From contig WHUX01000069.1 of NCBI GenBank assembly GCA_015179025.1, positions 124,001-188,000 of the forward strand: a DNA stretch of 64,000 nucleotides. Direction: 5' to 3'. The position numbers and the translations under genes are program-made. Numbering within the stretch: position 1 is the stretch's first letter; each line of letters starts with the position of its first letter. Positions 30,985 through 42,582 of this stretch are shown here, piece after piece. Source of the stretch: Terfezia claveryi. Lineage: Eukaryota; Ascomycota; Pezizomycetes; Pezizales; Pezizaceae. Below the pieces are notes generated by a model. The model saw only the letters and a list, made by a program, of their open reading frames with translations, ran no database searches and was not told the DNA's origin.

Positions 30985-31674
30985 TATGCACGTGAACAAC
31001 ATGCGGATGCTCGCAGGAGCCTCCTACAGTTTCTGGAGCATCACCAGGTTGATCTTGGTAATATATTCGGTGGGGTTGCTGGACCTTCATTCTATCAAGC
31101 ACTGAGTGAGCTCAGTAAACTCGGTAACGAAGCAAATACGGCTATTCATTCGGTTACAATCAGCCAAGTCCTCCATACAATTTCTGTGTTTAATAAGTAC
31201 CATACCCAACCCAATAGAGGCCCACTGCCTTCGCCGCTTCGAATCCCATCCCGCCAGTGTCTTGGTGTTCTTACAACTATCCTGAAACACATACTTGGAG
31301 TTGCTGTAGGGGAGGACCTCCCGCAGCAATACAAGGACGACAGCCAGAGCTTAGGGGATATGCTTGATTCTTATTCCACTCAAACAAATTTTCACGAGTT
31401 GGAGCCCATGAAGAGTGTCAGGCTAGATTGGATTCCAACTTGGGATGAAAAACACTGGGGTAAGGTAGTTGCAGTTGCAGCGTCTCTAGGATTGGCTGTA
31501 CCGCAACAAAAGCATCAGCAGGAGCTGAAGAAGGCAGACAGTGATGTGCAACGTGCAAAAGAGGCCGCAGAGGTATCAGAGAAAGAAACCATTGCCAACA
31601 AAGAAAAGATTCGAACCCTACGAAGTGAAGTCAAGGACCTAAAGAAGAGGGTGAAGCGATTGGAAGGAGAGAAA
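30985..31674 (+). pseudogene. gene X, exon 2 middle part
   Basis: Continues the gene X frame after the TA element: YAREQHADARRSLLQFLEHH, IFGGVAGPSFYQALSELSKL, TISQVLHTISVFNKYH, VLTTILKHILGVAVGEDLP, then SVRLDWIPTWDEKHWGKVVA and a Lys/Glu-rich coiled coil (VQRAKEAAEVSEKETIANKE). It is interrupted after codon 31672-31674 by copia A2; the flanking 5 bp AGAAA/AGAAT are the target duplication. The frame resumes at 37920. An ATG at 31186 within this stretch is probably internal. No known domain was recognised; the profile (globular N-part plus long C-terminal coiled coil) suggests an assembly or DNA-associated protein, but this is a guess. Confidence 0.75.
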
Positions 31675-32203
31675 TTTAAGAGATAAAGGAGGGAAGTGCA
31701 GCAGTGAGATCCAAATGTCCACTGAAGGATAATACGAATGAGCGAAGTGAGATTGTCACGTAGAGATATGAAGAAGTGAGAGCTGTATTATAGTGAAGAG
31801 ATGCGTTGTGATGTGATTATTCTCATCTATCCAACAGGAAACGAACGAGATATATATACATGAATGAACGTACATAAGGAAGTGAAGAAGAAGAAGGATA
31901 TATGAGTAGCACGCAATGCCTGTAAAGGCCGAAGCACGTAATGCCTGTGAAGGCCGATGCTTGCCATATGATCTGCAGGCCAGAGCACGCAATGCCTGTG
32001 AAGGCCGAAGCACGCAATGCCTGAGAAGGCCGTTGCTTGCTATAAGATCTGCAGGCCAGAGCACGCAATGTCTGTGAAGGCCGAAGCATGCAATGCCTGA
32101 GAAGGCCATTGCTTGCCATAAGATCTGCAGGCCGAAGGTCGCTGCGTGTGGAATAGCAAGGCATGGGCGGAATGAATGAATGTACGGCATTCAATTACTA
32201 ACA
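31675..32203 (-). repeat. 3' LTR of copia A2 (529 bp)
   Basis: Starts TGTTAGTAATTG (32203) and ends CTCTTAAA. It has three ATCTGCAGGCC units; the 5' LTR has four, explaining most of the 76-bp length difference. Confidence 0.93.
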
Positions 32204-32352
32204 CCCCTCCTCAGCTCATACTTGCTAGACTCAAGCCCCTCCTATCTTCCTAAATGTACGCAATCAAGTCAACCTCATTAAAAAACCTATAAAAAACCAT
32301 GGATATGGAAAAAAAAGATGTATAGGGAAAAGAGTGTTGAATTTGATTGTTT

Positions 32353-33129
32353 TTATCCTAGAACGAGATCTCTTAGCATAGAGAGTCGTGGTTGGGGAAA
32401 TGGTTTAGTGCATAAGTTAGCTAAATTATCGTGACTTGGAATGTATAAGACTGTGAGCTTCCCAGACTCAACAAGGTCTCGCACATGGTGATAAGCCACA
32501 TCGATGTGTTTGCTCTTGTCACTGATGCGAGGATTAGAGGTCAGATCAATAGAGCCATCGTTATAAGCGCTCAGGGCGGCTGGTGCAGTAATTCTGAGCT
32601 CATTCAGAGCAGACTGAAGCCACACATGGTGCTTAGTGGTTATTGACAGAGCGATATATTCAGCTTCAACTGTAGAAGTGGCGACACATCGCTGTTTGAT
32701 AGCCCGCCAGCAAATGGTGTTAGTTGCTATCTGGAAGATGTAGCCCGTGGTGGATTTTCGGTCGGATCGATCACCTGCATAATCTGCATCTGAGAAGCCA
32801 GCTAAATGAATAGCGTTTGAGGTATATGAAAGCTTAAGGTTGCGAGTGCCTTTGAAGTATCGCAAGACTTGCTTGAGTGCCCCCATATGAGCTGTTGTCG
32901 GCTTCGAAGAGAATTGAGAGAGTGCTGAGACCGTATATGCCAAATCAGGTCGTGTACCAATCACAAGGTACATTAGAGAGCCTATAATTTGCTGGTATAG
33001 AGAGACATCAGCAAGATCATTGTCTCCTTCATCAGCCTTTACCAGCTTGTAGTGAGGATTGAGAGGAAGAACGACCGGGTTGCAAGAGTCCATCCCAAAT
33101 TTCGCCAATAATTGGTCTATATATGTGTG
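32353..33129 (-). pseudogene. copia A2 RT C-terminus and RNase H
   Basis: After TAA 33130-33132 the pol frame continues HTYIDQLLAKFGMDSCNPV, GSLMYLVIGTRPDLAYTVSA, then the copia RNase H (GFSDADYAGDRSDRKSTTGY, TVEAEYIALS, HHVRDLVESGKL, NLANLCTKPFP) to the terminal stop at 32353. This part is absent from A1 because of the window edge. Confidence 0.88.
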
Positions 33130-34533
33130 TTAGGACAAGGTCACCGAATCTTGATGTTGCCATTCTATTTGAATCCCAAGCAACCAGTTTAGAGGGCCCA
33201 TATCGCTGAGATCGAATTCTCTCTTTAGCGATTCCTTTAGCTCCTGTCTAAGTGGACTGGATCCAAATATAGTAATATCATCAACATAGATTGCGATAAT
33301 GATATTATGACCGGTATGTACTAAGACGTAAGGGTCAAAGTTGGTTGCTTTGTAGCCCAGCGGTATGAGGAAGCCAGTCAGCCTAACATACCACTGCCTT
33401 GGACTTTGTTTTAGTCCATATATAGATCGTTTTAATAGAGTACATGAGTCCAGCTGATCTTCGAAGAAACCAGGAGGAAGACGCATATAGACTTCTTCAT
33501 TAAGATAGCCATATAGGAATGCGCCCTTGATATCAAGCTGGTCTGGTTTTGGCCAGTTTGAGCATATTGATAGGGCAATGAGCAAGCGCAGTGAGTCATA
33601 TCTGACGACTGGAGCGAAAACCTCATCAAAATCCGTACCAGGTTGCTGAGAATACCCTTGTGCTACTAATCTTGCTTTATACCGGCTAATATTGCCAGCA
33701 GCATCCCGCTTTATTTTGTATACCCATTTGGAACCGACAATATTGCGATTAGAGGGTATAGGCACAATATTCCAGACGTTTTGGTCGGCTAAAGCTTGCA
33801 GCTCTGCTTGCATTGCCGCATACCATTTAGGGGCATCGGGCCCTTTAGAAGCTTGTAAGTAAGTTCTGGGTTCATTGGTAATGTTGGCGGCAAGCAAGGC
33901 TAGCTCATATGGGATTGCCTTGGGTAGCTGGGTAGGGTCGCTTGTTCGAGCTTCAGCATCTGTTGGCAAGTTTTCAGCAATAACAGCAATTTTAGCCTTT
34001 TTCCGTGGCCTAAGGTCATACCTCAAGCTTGGTAAGCTTGGTTGATTGCTTGCTGGTAAGCTCGCTGGTAAGCTTGCTGGTAAGCTTGCTGGTAAGCTTG
34101 CTTGATTGCTCGCTGGTAAGCTCGCTGGTAAGCTTGCTTGATTGCTTGCGGGTAAGCTCGCTGGTAAGCTTGCTTGATTGCTCACTAGTAAGCTCGCTGG
34201 TAAGCTTGCTTGATTGCTCGCTGGTAAGCTCGCTGGTAAGCTTGCTTGATTGCTTGCTGGTAAGCTCGCTGGTAAGCTTGCTTGATTGCTTGCTGGTAAG
34301 AATGAGCAAAGAGCTGCTCTTATTGTCTTAATGTGCTTGTTTTTAAGCTGTATCCTATATATAGAAGTACTGTCCGTATAACCAACAAATATCGCACTTT
34401 CTGCCCGTGGGAGAAGCTTGCTGCCATTTGGTCTATTTTCCTCGTAGATGTGAGCAAAGCAGTGCTGTCCAAAAGGGTGTAAATGACTAATTGATGGTTT
34501 TGCCTTATACAGGGCTTCATAGGGTGTTATCCC
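33130..34533 (-). pseudogene. copia A2 linker and reverse transcriptase
   Basis: Follows the shared TAA at 34534. It contains the 36-bp minisatellite, then the RVT_2 domain: GSKWVYKIKRDAAGNISRYK, GTDFDEVFAPVVR, LDIKGAFLYGYLNEEVYM, LKRSIYGLKQSPRQWY and the catalytic IYVDDITIFG. It ends at TAA 33130-33132 (TLS*HTYI; CAA is the expected ancestor). Unlike A1, the two tryptophan codons that became stops there are intact here. Confidence 0.9.
34028..34300. repeat. 36-bp coding minisatellite in copia A2
   Basis: Same unit as at 533-845, with different unit number and order. Confidence 0.88.
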
Positions 34534-36132
34534 TTAGAGATGTGAATGTGGAAGGCGATTCTTCAAATAAACAGCGGTTGAGCATGCTTCCGCCCACAAC
34601 CTCTTATCTGAGATATTGGTGAGCATGCCTCTGACCATTGTCTGTATTGTATAGTTAAAGCGTTCCGCAACACCATTCGATTCATGAGAATAAGGTGGTG
34701 TCCTTATATGGCGTATGCCTTGTTGTTTGAAGTAAGTATCAACCTTGATATATTCTCCACCGTTATCAGTTAAAACAGCCAGAATAGTGGTATTGAACTG
34801 CCTTTGGATAAAGGTGATAAAATCAATAATCACTTGGTTTGCATCGGATTTGGCTATTAGATAGTGTATCCATGCCATGCGGGTAAAATCGTCTATAAAC
34901 GTGATATAATAGAGAGAGTTACCATAAGATGCGATAGGCTGCTTGCCACTTAGATTGCTATGTATGAGTTCAAATGCCCTAGTAGAGCGAGCATGAGAAA
35001 GAGCGAATGGGGTATTATTAGTTGATTTTGACAAAATACACGCATTACATGCGAAGTTGGCGGGTGCCTTAGGTAAGAGCCCGCCGTCAGCATATGCAGC
35101 TGGGTATATATTGGCTGCATGCCCAAATGCATTATACCAATGAATATATGAAGAAGAGCTCATAAGGTCGGTATGAGCATTAGAGCTGCTCACAGAGCTT
35201 ATATGAGGTTGCGAAGTAAGCGAAGAGCTCATAAGGCCGGTATGAGCATTAGAGCTGCTCGCAGGGCTTATATGAGATTGCGAAGTAAGCGAAGAGCTCA
35301 TAAGGCCGGTATGAGCATTAGGATTGCTCACAGGGCTTATATGAGATTGCGAAGTAAGCGAAGAGCTCATAAGGCCGGTATAAGCATTAGAGCTCATAGG
35401 GCTTTGCGAAGTAAGCGAAGAGCTCATAGGGCTTATAAGAGGTTGCGAAGTAAGCGAAGAGCTCATAAGGCCGGTATGAGCATTAGGATTGCTCACAGGG
35501 CTTATATGAGATTGCGAAGTAAGCGAAGAGCTCATAAGGCCGGTATGAGCATTAGGATTGCTCACAGGGCTTATATGAGATTGCGAATTCGCAGTTTCTC
35601 GCAACCAGGGAAGCTTGTCCCTAATGTCTACAATTAAGATTGGAGTCTGAAGATCACTTTTATTGAACATATGAATAACATTATCCCTAGCGACCATAAC
35701 AACCTTAAACTTAACGACATCCCAGGCAAACAGACTATGACTTAGAGTAGGCACATATAACACATCCTTTAAGAACAGACGGTTGATTGTGTTGTTGGGT
35801 AGAGAGGCATGTATTATCACAGTGCCTTTCCCTTCGACAGGAAGGAGGTTGTTACCCCCAACCTTCACAACTCCGTGATGCGGGTAGATGTGGTAGAAAT
35901 GACCTATATCAGATGTCATGTGAGCTGTTGCACATGTGTCTAGTTTCCAGGTGTATATTGTACTAACCTGTGGGTTGGTCTGAATAGATTCAGAGACAAA
36001 ACCGGAGGGATCGAGTTGTTGGGAGACAAGCGCTTGAGAAATGGAGGCTTGTGCAACTTGAGCTTCAGAAACGGAGGCTTGCGCAACTTGAGCAACAGCA
36101 GCTTGGGGCTGTGCTATTTGTTTCTTACTAGC
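34534..36132 (-). pseudogene. copia A2 protease and integrase
   Basis: Continues after TAA 36133: Ala/Gln/Ser-rich spacer, LDTCATAHMTSD protease site, VYLPTLSHSL-type strand, 69-bp repeats (35160-35585), pre-integrase HWYNAFGHAA...CNAC, and integrase core (HSNLSG where A1 has HSDLSG; LTDNGGEY; VAERFNYT). The first catalytic Asp of the integrase is therefore Asn here (GAT to AAT), which would inactivate it. It ends at the TAA shared with A1. Confidence 0.85.
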
Positions 36133-37239
36133 TTAGTCATGTTTTAGCTTTCGGCAATCTTGCCAGACATGACCTTTGAATCGATGTCCGTGTCGTTTGC
36201 AGTAGGTACAAGATCGAGTGCCTGGATCTGCAGAGGCTTGCGAAGCTTGTGAAGCTTGCTGGGATTGAGATTTTGTGGCTTGTTGCTGGGATTGCGCAAA
36301 TTTCTTCCTTCTAGCTTTATTCGGGCGACCGTTGGCTAGTAGCACCGTGTTGGTCTGGTTTCCGCCATTGTAGCTAGAGAGTTGGTTATTGATCGCTAGA
36401 CCTACTAGCCTCTCCTTCAAATCATTATATGAGAGATTTTCCTTAGTAGTCAGGTTATCTACCACATTGGGGTAGTGAGTGACTAAGGAAGCGAGGAGGT
36501 ATTCGCGCTTAGCTTCTTTAAGTTCTAGCAAAGTCCTATACACAGCCTTGAAGCTGCCAGGACGTGCATTCGAGGTCAATTGGTGCAACCGCATCCATCG
36601 AATCTCAAAAGTGTCAATGAACTGAGAAATTGATTGCGAGGTATCAAGTGTGGAAGCAAGCGAATTAAAGGCATGAATCTCATGTACAAAGGACAACGGG
36701 GTATCTTTGTAGTATGTTTTGCGGAGATAATGCCAGATCTTATTTGCAGACCTATGCCTACCAATCTGCAGCATGATTTTCTGCGAAACAACTTGAATAA
36801 GGAGTAGAAGAGATTCTGTCTCTATATGCTTATGATGTGTTATTTCAGCAGCTGTTGCTGTGAGCGGAGGAATATAGCCGTTGACAACTACTTGTGTAGC
36901 TTCTAGAGCGTCAAAGATCATCAGCATCTGTTGTGACCAAAGATCATAGTTCTTTGCGCCTTCAAGAATTGCTAGCTTTTCTAGCTTAATACTAGACCTG
37001 AAGTCCCGATGGACAGGAATAGGTACTGCCGCTTGCGGTGCTTGTGCAGCAAGCGCTAAAGCCGGTTGAACTTGGGGTGGTGTAGCTTCAGGAGCTAGAG
37101 GTTGTGGTTGTGGAATAGCTAGAGGTTGTGGTTGTGAGAGTACAACGGTTTCGAGGATTTCTTCTTCGCTATCAGGCTGATTTTGGTGAACTCTCGAACG
37201 GGTTCGTGGTTGCCTTGATGGTCCTGCTTCGGAAGACAT
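36133..37239 (-). pseudogene. copia A2 Gag
   Basis: 368 residues, nearly identical to A1 Gag, ending right after the CCHC knuckle (GHVWQDCRKLKHD) at TAA 36133-36135, where A1 has CAA. The truncated product keeps capsid and knuckle, so it could still encode a particle protein (inference). Start ATG at 37239, 71 nt inside the 5' LTR. Confidence 0.88.
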
Positions 37240-37309
37240 GTTGTGCTTGTTCGTAGAGAGTCAAATCGTAGATGTTCGTAGAGAGTCAAAGCGTAGAGGG
37301 CTCAGAACC

Positions 37310-37914
37310 TTTAAGAGATAAAGGAGGGAAGTGCAGCAGTGAGATCCAAATGTCCACTGAAGGATAATACGAATGAGCGAAGTGAGATTGTCACGTAGAG
37401 ATATGAAGAAGTGAGAGCTGTATTGCAGTGAAGAGATGCGTTGTGATGTGATTATTCTCATCTATCCAACAGGAAACGAACGAGATATATATACATGAAT
37501 GAACGTACATAAGGAAGTGAAGAAGAAGAAGGACATATGAGTAGCACGCAATGCCTGTGAAGGCCGAAGCACGTAATGCCTGTGAAGGCCGATGCTTGCC
37601 ATATGATCTGCAGGCCAGAGCACGCAATGCCTGTGAAGGCCGAAGCACGCAATGCCTGAGAAGGCCGTTGCTTGCCATAAGATCTGCAGGCCAGAGCACG
37701 CAATGCCTGTGAAGGCCGAAGCACGCAATGCCTGAGAAGGCCGTTGCTTGCCATAAGATCTGCAGGCCAGAGCACGCAATGCCTGTGAAGGCCGAAGCAC
37801 GCAATGCCTGAGAAGGCCGTTGCTTGCCATAAGATCTGCAGGCCGAAGGTCGCTGCGTGTGGAATAGCAAGGCATGGGCGGAATGAATGAATGTACGGCA
37901 TTCAATCACTAACA
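37310..37914 (-). repeat. 5' LTR of copia A2 (605 bp)
   Basis: Same ends as the 3' LTR, one extra 76-bp internal unit (four ATCTGCAGGCC words at 37609-37846). Internal boundary followed by GGTTCTGAGCCC. Confidence 0.93.
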
Positions 37915-37919
37915 AGAAT

Positions 37920-38219
37920 GAAAAGCTTAAAGCAGAGAATGAAGCAATTAAGGCGAAGAACCGAAATATTGAGGCAGATTACGCAGTCATCAAGGCGGAG
38001 AACGCGGCAATCAAGGCGGAGAACGCGGCAATCAAGGCGGAGAACGCGGCAATCAAGGCGGAGAATGCGATACTCAAGGCGGAGAATGTGGCTTTGAAGA
38101 AGCGAATAGATGATATGGAAATTAGGTCGATGGAGACGAATACCTTCTTTATGGCACAGTTTGCGATCATGAAAGCAGAAATAGCTAGCTTGAGGGCAGG
38201 AAACGCTCCACAAGCATAG
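37920..38219 (+). pseudogene. gene X, C-terminal coiled coil
   Basis: In frame with 31674 after removal of copia A2: EKLKAENEAIKAKNRNIEAD, then four AENAAIK heptads coded by a 21-bp tandem repeat (37994-38077), LKKRIDDMEIRSMETN and the end ASLRAGNAPQA, stop 38217-38219. Perfect heptad spacing (hydrophobic I/L at a/d) predicts a parallel coiled coil. The ATG at 37887 belongs to copia LTR sequence and is not the true start. Confidence 0.78.
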
Positions 38220-38744
38220 GGGTCCTTTGTATAACCAACGGCATTTTCGTTATCCTGGTGTCTTCCACTTGATGATAGGAGTAGTGTTGAGGAACAACTA
38301 AAGAGCCAGACAGCAAGTTTGTTGTGCTATGTGAGAAAAGTTCGGGGAGGGCAACTTCAAGGTGTATCAGTTTCGTCAGATATGTGTACTTAATGCATTC
38401 TATAATATCACAAGGAGCATACTTAATTTGCGACCTTGGTGCATTCGACGCCTCCAGACACGAGTACACTTATCTTTATCTAGACTCAATAAATTGAAGC
38501 CATCTCTATACTAGGTAACCCTCTGAGACCGTTTATCGGCTATAATAGTAAAACTGCCAAACATACATGTAAAATACAGACAGGGTAATGACAATGTCGG
38601 TATATCAAAACTAACTATTGTCCCTCATACTACTTATACTTTTTCAGTACTAGTGCTATAGTGTATTTTCCCCGTGCAGGTGAACAATCGGACTCTGTGA
38701 ACACAAATCATGTCAGGGAACTGATCTTGTGAGGGGTAGTTTTA
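38220..38744. other. downstream region of gene X, no gene seen
   Basis: Presumed 3' UTR and intergenic DNA; no homologous frame and no recognised repeat. Confidence 0.5.
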
Positions 38745-39035
38745 TTTTTATTTTATTGAAATACTCAATGCGGATATGCGGTCCCCACGAGGGGGTATGA
38801 CTAGGAAGGAACTATGGATAAGTTAGATATAGGACAAGGCAAGTTAATCTGCCGAGTACGGCCCCTCTATACCGCAATATCACTCCAATCAAACACCAGC
38901 CGGCAAGCAGATGTAGGAAGGACAACGCAAATAAACTCGAGTGAGAAGAGGCTCGTATCTTGTCATTAACTGGCTCATGCCAGATGACCCCAAAAGGCTT
39001 GACTGAAGCATGTACTAGTCTTAGATGAAATACTA
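38745..39035 (-). mobile_element. degenerate LINE/half-LINE 3' tail (minus)
   Basis: A T-rich run then AAATACTC, ATGCGG.CCCC, AGGACAAGGCAAGTTAATCT and TCATTAACTGGCTCATGCC, the type-2 tail in reverse. It diverges strongly from the other copies and is therefore old. Confidence 0.7.
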
Positions 39036-39089
39036 ACAATGGGGGTTAAATCAATAAACACAATATCTGAAGATAGAAATATGCAAGAT

Positions 39090-39170
39090 TCTCCTCCCCC
39101 AAGAGGATCCCCTTACTGGGATCGAATAGGAGTAAAGAGTATTTAAAATAAAAAAATAAAAAATAGAGGT
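39090..39170 (+). mobile_element. short LINE tail fragment (plus)
   Basis: GATCCCCTTACTGGGATCG, AATAGGAGTAAAGAGTATTT and an A-rich end. Opposite orientation to its neighbours. Confidence 0.6.
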
Positions 39171-39189
39171 GTCAGTATAGGAAGCTAGA

Positions 39190-39860
39190 AAAAGGCTCCA
39201 CGGCATTTCAACGGTCCCCTTCCTCTTCCTTAATCCAAATCGATTGGTTAAGGTCCTCCCAGTCCTTGATACTCCTGAAGGCTGCTCAGTGTTCTTTTCA
39301 CCTCCAGACCATTAAAAATGATATCTTTGTCATCTGGCCTGTGGTGGTTAGACTCACACTCACTGGACCCAGCTTTTCTTATGTAAAAGGTGCCAGGATT
39401 TTAGGGGACCTCACTTCCTATGCAATTTGATATACAGTATTTGGAAAAGGTCCACTCCGACGTCCTTATCCCATAGCCTGGGGTAGTTCTAACGTCGCTT
39501 CTCCATACATTTGAGGCGGGTCTTATGCCTCCTTTCATGACCAATGAGGCATGCGTAAGATCTGTCCTAGTGTGGAAGCAAAATTTGCAAGCTGGTCAGC
39601 CTCTTGATTTCCGTTCGCTGCCGACGAGAGAGCGTACTCACGAGATGGAGGTATCCTGCTAGCTCGAGAAGTAGGTATGCGAGCTTTATATACTCAATAC
39701 TGCATCTTGCTGGGTGGAGGTCTTGGGAGATATGTGTGGCTGACGAGATGACTGCGGAAGGGTAGCGTATTGTCATCATTGATGAGATCTTGTATGCTCT
39801 ACCATAGCCTGACGTTCTGCATCTGCGACCGTGGATTCCTCCCCTGTGGCGAAGTGGCCT
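39190..39860 (-). pseudogene. relic of LINE-1-type ORF2 RNase H and C-terminus
   Basis: Reverse-strand pieces recognisable against LINE-2: SIKDWEDLNQSIWIKEEE (about 39280-39230) and the RNase H segment around 39830-39570 (ATVADAERQ.., RW SHE.RG-like). Many indels and no open frame. An old, unRIPped-looking decayed copy of the same family. Confidence 0.6.
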
Positions 39861-39869
39861 CGGGATGAA

Positions 39870-40339
39870 GGAGTTGACTCTCTCATTCAGCTTCTGCAGG
39901 CGGGTCCGATTTGGATAATATTTAATTGGATAGTACCTAGAGTGCTACGGAGGGGGACTTGATTTTCTATTGTTTTATTTATTTATGATGCCTCTGCTTG
40001 TTTTGATTTTCTATTGTTGTATTTAGTTACATCTGTGTTTGTTTTGCTTATTTATTACGCTTTAATTTCTTTATATTTTCTGTATGCAATCTCCATAGTT
40101 CCATATGCAATAATTATACTAGAAATTATTGGCAACGAAGTTGACAATTTTTAAATTGAAACGAAGTTAACATTAGTTTATATTTTTTCACCTGGGAGAC
40201 TCTCGAGTTCTTGGCAATTTTGTCAGATCACCTGATCTGACAACGTCATGTGGTTTAGATATCTTGGCACCTAGCTCGCACAACCCCGCCAACTATCGTC
40301 ACTTGCACAACCCCCGCCAACAATTGCAATCGTCACAGT
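39870..40339. other. AT-rich stretch with 24-nt hairpin
   Basis: No gene. A perfect inverted repeat TTGTCAGATCA / TGATCTGACAA with a 2-nt loop at 40220-40243, about 100 nt before the Helitron-like coding relic. Could belong to the Helitron 5' region or be a terminator-like hairpin of another element. Confidence 0.5.
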
Positions 40340-42000
40340 ATGAGCGCCACTCTGAATCTTGTGCTGTGTAGTCGGTGCTATCGTAGGTATGATCCAACGT
40401 ACTGGACCCTTACCCAAACTGGAGATAGGATGAAGACCTGTGATCCGTGTCGACTGAAGCGTATTATCAGGCGGACTGTAAGTAACGACTATGACTCCAC
40501 TGTCGAGCAAATTGGTGAAGCAAATTGGTGACTTCATCAACTAGGTGAAACGGGAAGAGAGTATGCAACAAGACAGCGTTCCGGAAATGAGTACTCGCGG
40601 CTGACAAAGACCTAGGGTGCAAAATACTCACCCAAGGGCTGCATTACCATCTCAAGCTCAGGATCGAAGCCAATCTCCTAGGCATATACCTCCTCGACGG
40701 TCCCACTCTGTGCAGGTTTCCCCTACCCGGCGGAGAGCACATTCTCCGCCATTCCCAAGTTCATCCTCAGAATCCTCAGAATCACCATCACCTAACCGAC
40801 AATTACGCCGTAGGTCCTTGACTCAATCAGCGTTCCCGCACTCACTATACCAACCTCAGCCACACCAACGTCAAGGGCAACACCAAGAGCAAGAAAATCA
40901 AGAAACCAAATTGACTCCATATGGACTCGGAGTACACTTAATGGTTTTGCAGATGGTTTGGGGAAAAAAATCTAGGAGAATGTACTATTTGTGAGGAAGG
41001 GGATTAGTATGAAGATATACCCAATGGATGGACACACCTATTGTGCCCGGTGTAAGCGAGAACTATCACTACCCACATGGAGTGGTGTCCACAAATTTAG
41101 TGCAGGGAATGATATGTCTCCGGGGGCTATTCCTGCCGATCTTCTGGCACTAGGCAAACCGTCTCCACTAGAGGCTATGATGGTCAGTACAAGGGTAGAA
41201 AGGTCCATATCATCAACTTTCCACAAGATGTATCGGAGGTATTCCACATTATCCCACGGCTTCCTCATGAGCTTCCATTGGTAGTCTTACGAGTTAATGG
41301 GCCTAAGGGGATTCAGCATCAAGACCAGCAAGCAAGGCCCAGGCTGAAAGACTTTGAAATCAATATACGCCGTGTACGAGCATGGATGAACTATCTTTGT
41401 CAACATAACCGATAGTATCGGAATGTACAACAAGATGTATCCCGTCTGGACACATATGTGGATAGATCAGAAGGCTTGTCAACTCAGCAGCGTTTTGAAG
41501 TAATATTGGACGAGGACTGAGGAGGAATTGGGTCAGCAGAAGGACCGGTCGAAAGCCTTGAGGAACATGAGCAAGTAGAAACAGGGGTTCATACCGGGCA
41601 AAGAGCAGTAAATGAAAGAGCTGCCTTGCAGAGATTTTTAGAACAACGGCCAGTATCACAAGGACGTCCACTACAGGTAGCATATCCAACAGTCCAGGAG
41701 AATCCAGTGAACAAATATAGAGAGGAAGGCTATATTGCAAAGGCTTTCCCATGCTTATTCCCGTCTGGTGATGCAGACTTTCTTTTTGTTGGTTATCGAC
41801 ATATAAAAGTATCTGCTTCAGAATACTTCACGCATTTGATAAGATATCGTGATGGGCGGTTTGTAGAAGATCCTCGCTTTCTCTTCTTTACCCTTAATAC
41901 TCGATATCGTTGGCAGCTAGGATCAGCACAGTTCTTTATGCGGAAGGGACAGTTCGAGACATGCATTCGTGGCATATATATATGCGAGTACAACTCGCCC
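40340..42000 (+). pseudogene. Helitron protein N-terminal relic
   Basis: Plus-strand pieces in order: a small Cys-rich segment (LCSRCYRRYDPTYW ... CDPCRLKRII, 40340-40531); a Pro/Ser/Gln-rich linker (40617-40994); a segment with CARCKRELS and VHKFSAGNDMSPGAIPADLL (40991-41200), matching the domain before Helitron_like_N in fungal Helitrons (family knowledge); a frameshift near 41183; FPQDVSEVFHIIP; stops near 41413 and 41519; then Helitron_like_N (AFPCLFPSGDADFL, YFTHLIRYRDGRFVEDPRF, 41626-42000). The HUH nuclease and the PIF1-type helicase are missing, so only the N-terminal third remains. Confidence 0.75.
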
Positions 42001-42582
42001 CGTATTACCATGCAAATTGTCTGCGGTTCAATTACTTTTTTGTTCTATTCCTAGGGAACGTTGCCATATCAGGATGTTTCAAACAGCCTTACCTAGTTGT
42101 AGTCATCATATCGATGAATGGGCTGGGCCGCATTGCTGGGTGGGTTAGAACATATCTGCTATATTCGCTATACTTGACACTCTTTAATCAATTCGGTCAA
42201 GTCACTCATATGCTCAAATTTATACCCCTCTCTCTCTCTCTCTATAGCCTCCTTGGACTTAGCGAAGTCTTCTTGATTAGGCCTGTTTGATTCACGCTGC
42301 TCATAACCCTTCAATAAAACTTACTAGGATTTTACGAGATGTGGTGACCATTGGTTCGGCCGCAAAAGAACCCTTCTACTAGGCGACAGGAGCACCTGGA
42401 TTGAGCTCGATACGCTAAAGTGGGAAGGAAGGGGAGGATGTATTCCGGCATCAGTAATCAGCGGGAGAGCGAAGGGGGTAGCACGAACCAGCAGGGGAAG
42501 GAAGGGGCATCACTAACCAGCCTCACCTCCGTATATATATATCCTTCAGTTTTGGCACCTTCACTTAATTAAGCAAGCCCTC
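42001..42582. other. intergenic, simple repeats
   Basis: (CT)n at 42230-42243 and (TA)n at 42533-42541; no gene seen. Ends at the gypsy-2 target site CCCTC (42578-42582). Confidence 0.55.

Larger units (their letters stand above)
31675..37914 (-). mobile_element. Ty1/copia element A2, complete
   Basis: 6240-bp minus-strand element with LTRs 31675-32203 (529 bp, 3') and 37310-37914 (605 bp, 5'), and target duplication AGAAA/AGAAT (31670-31674, 37915-37919; last base differs). The gag-pol frame runs 37239-32353 with no frameshift but TAA at 36133, 34534 and 33130. It is inserted in the coiled-coil exon of gene X. Confidence 0.94.

Noticed and set aside
31186..31686. A separate gene starting at ATG 31186 and ending in KFKR
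   Set aside because: The frame is open upstream to the TA element and its last codons are copia LTR, so start and stop are both artefacts.
37887..38219. A separate gene starting at the ATG at 37887
   Set aside because: The first 28 bp of that frame are copia LTR; the coding sequence is the 3' part of gene X.
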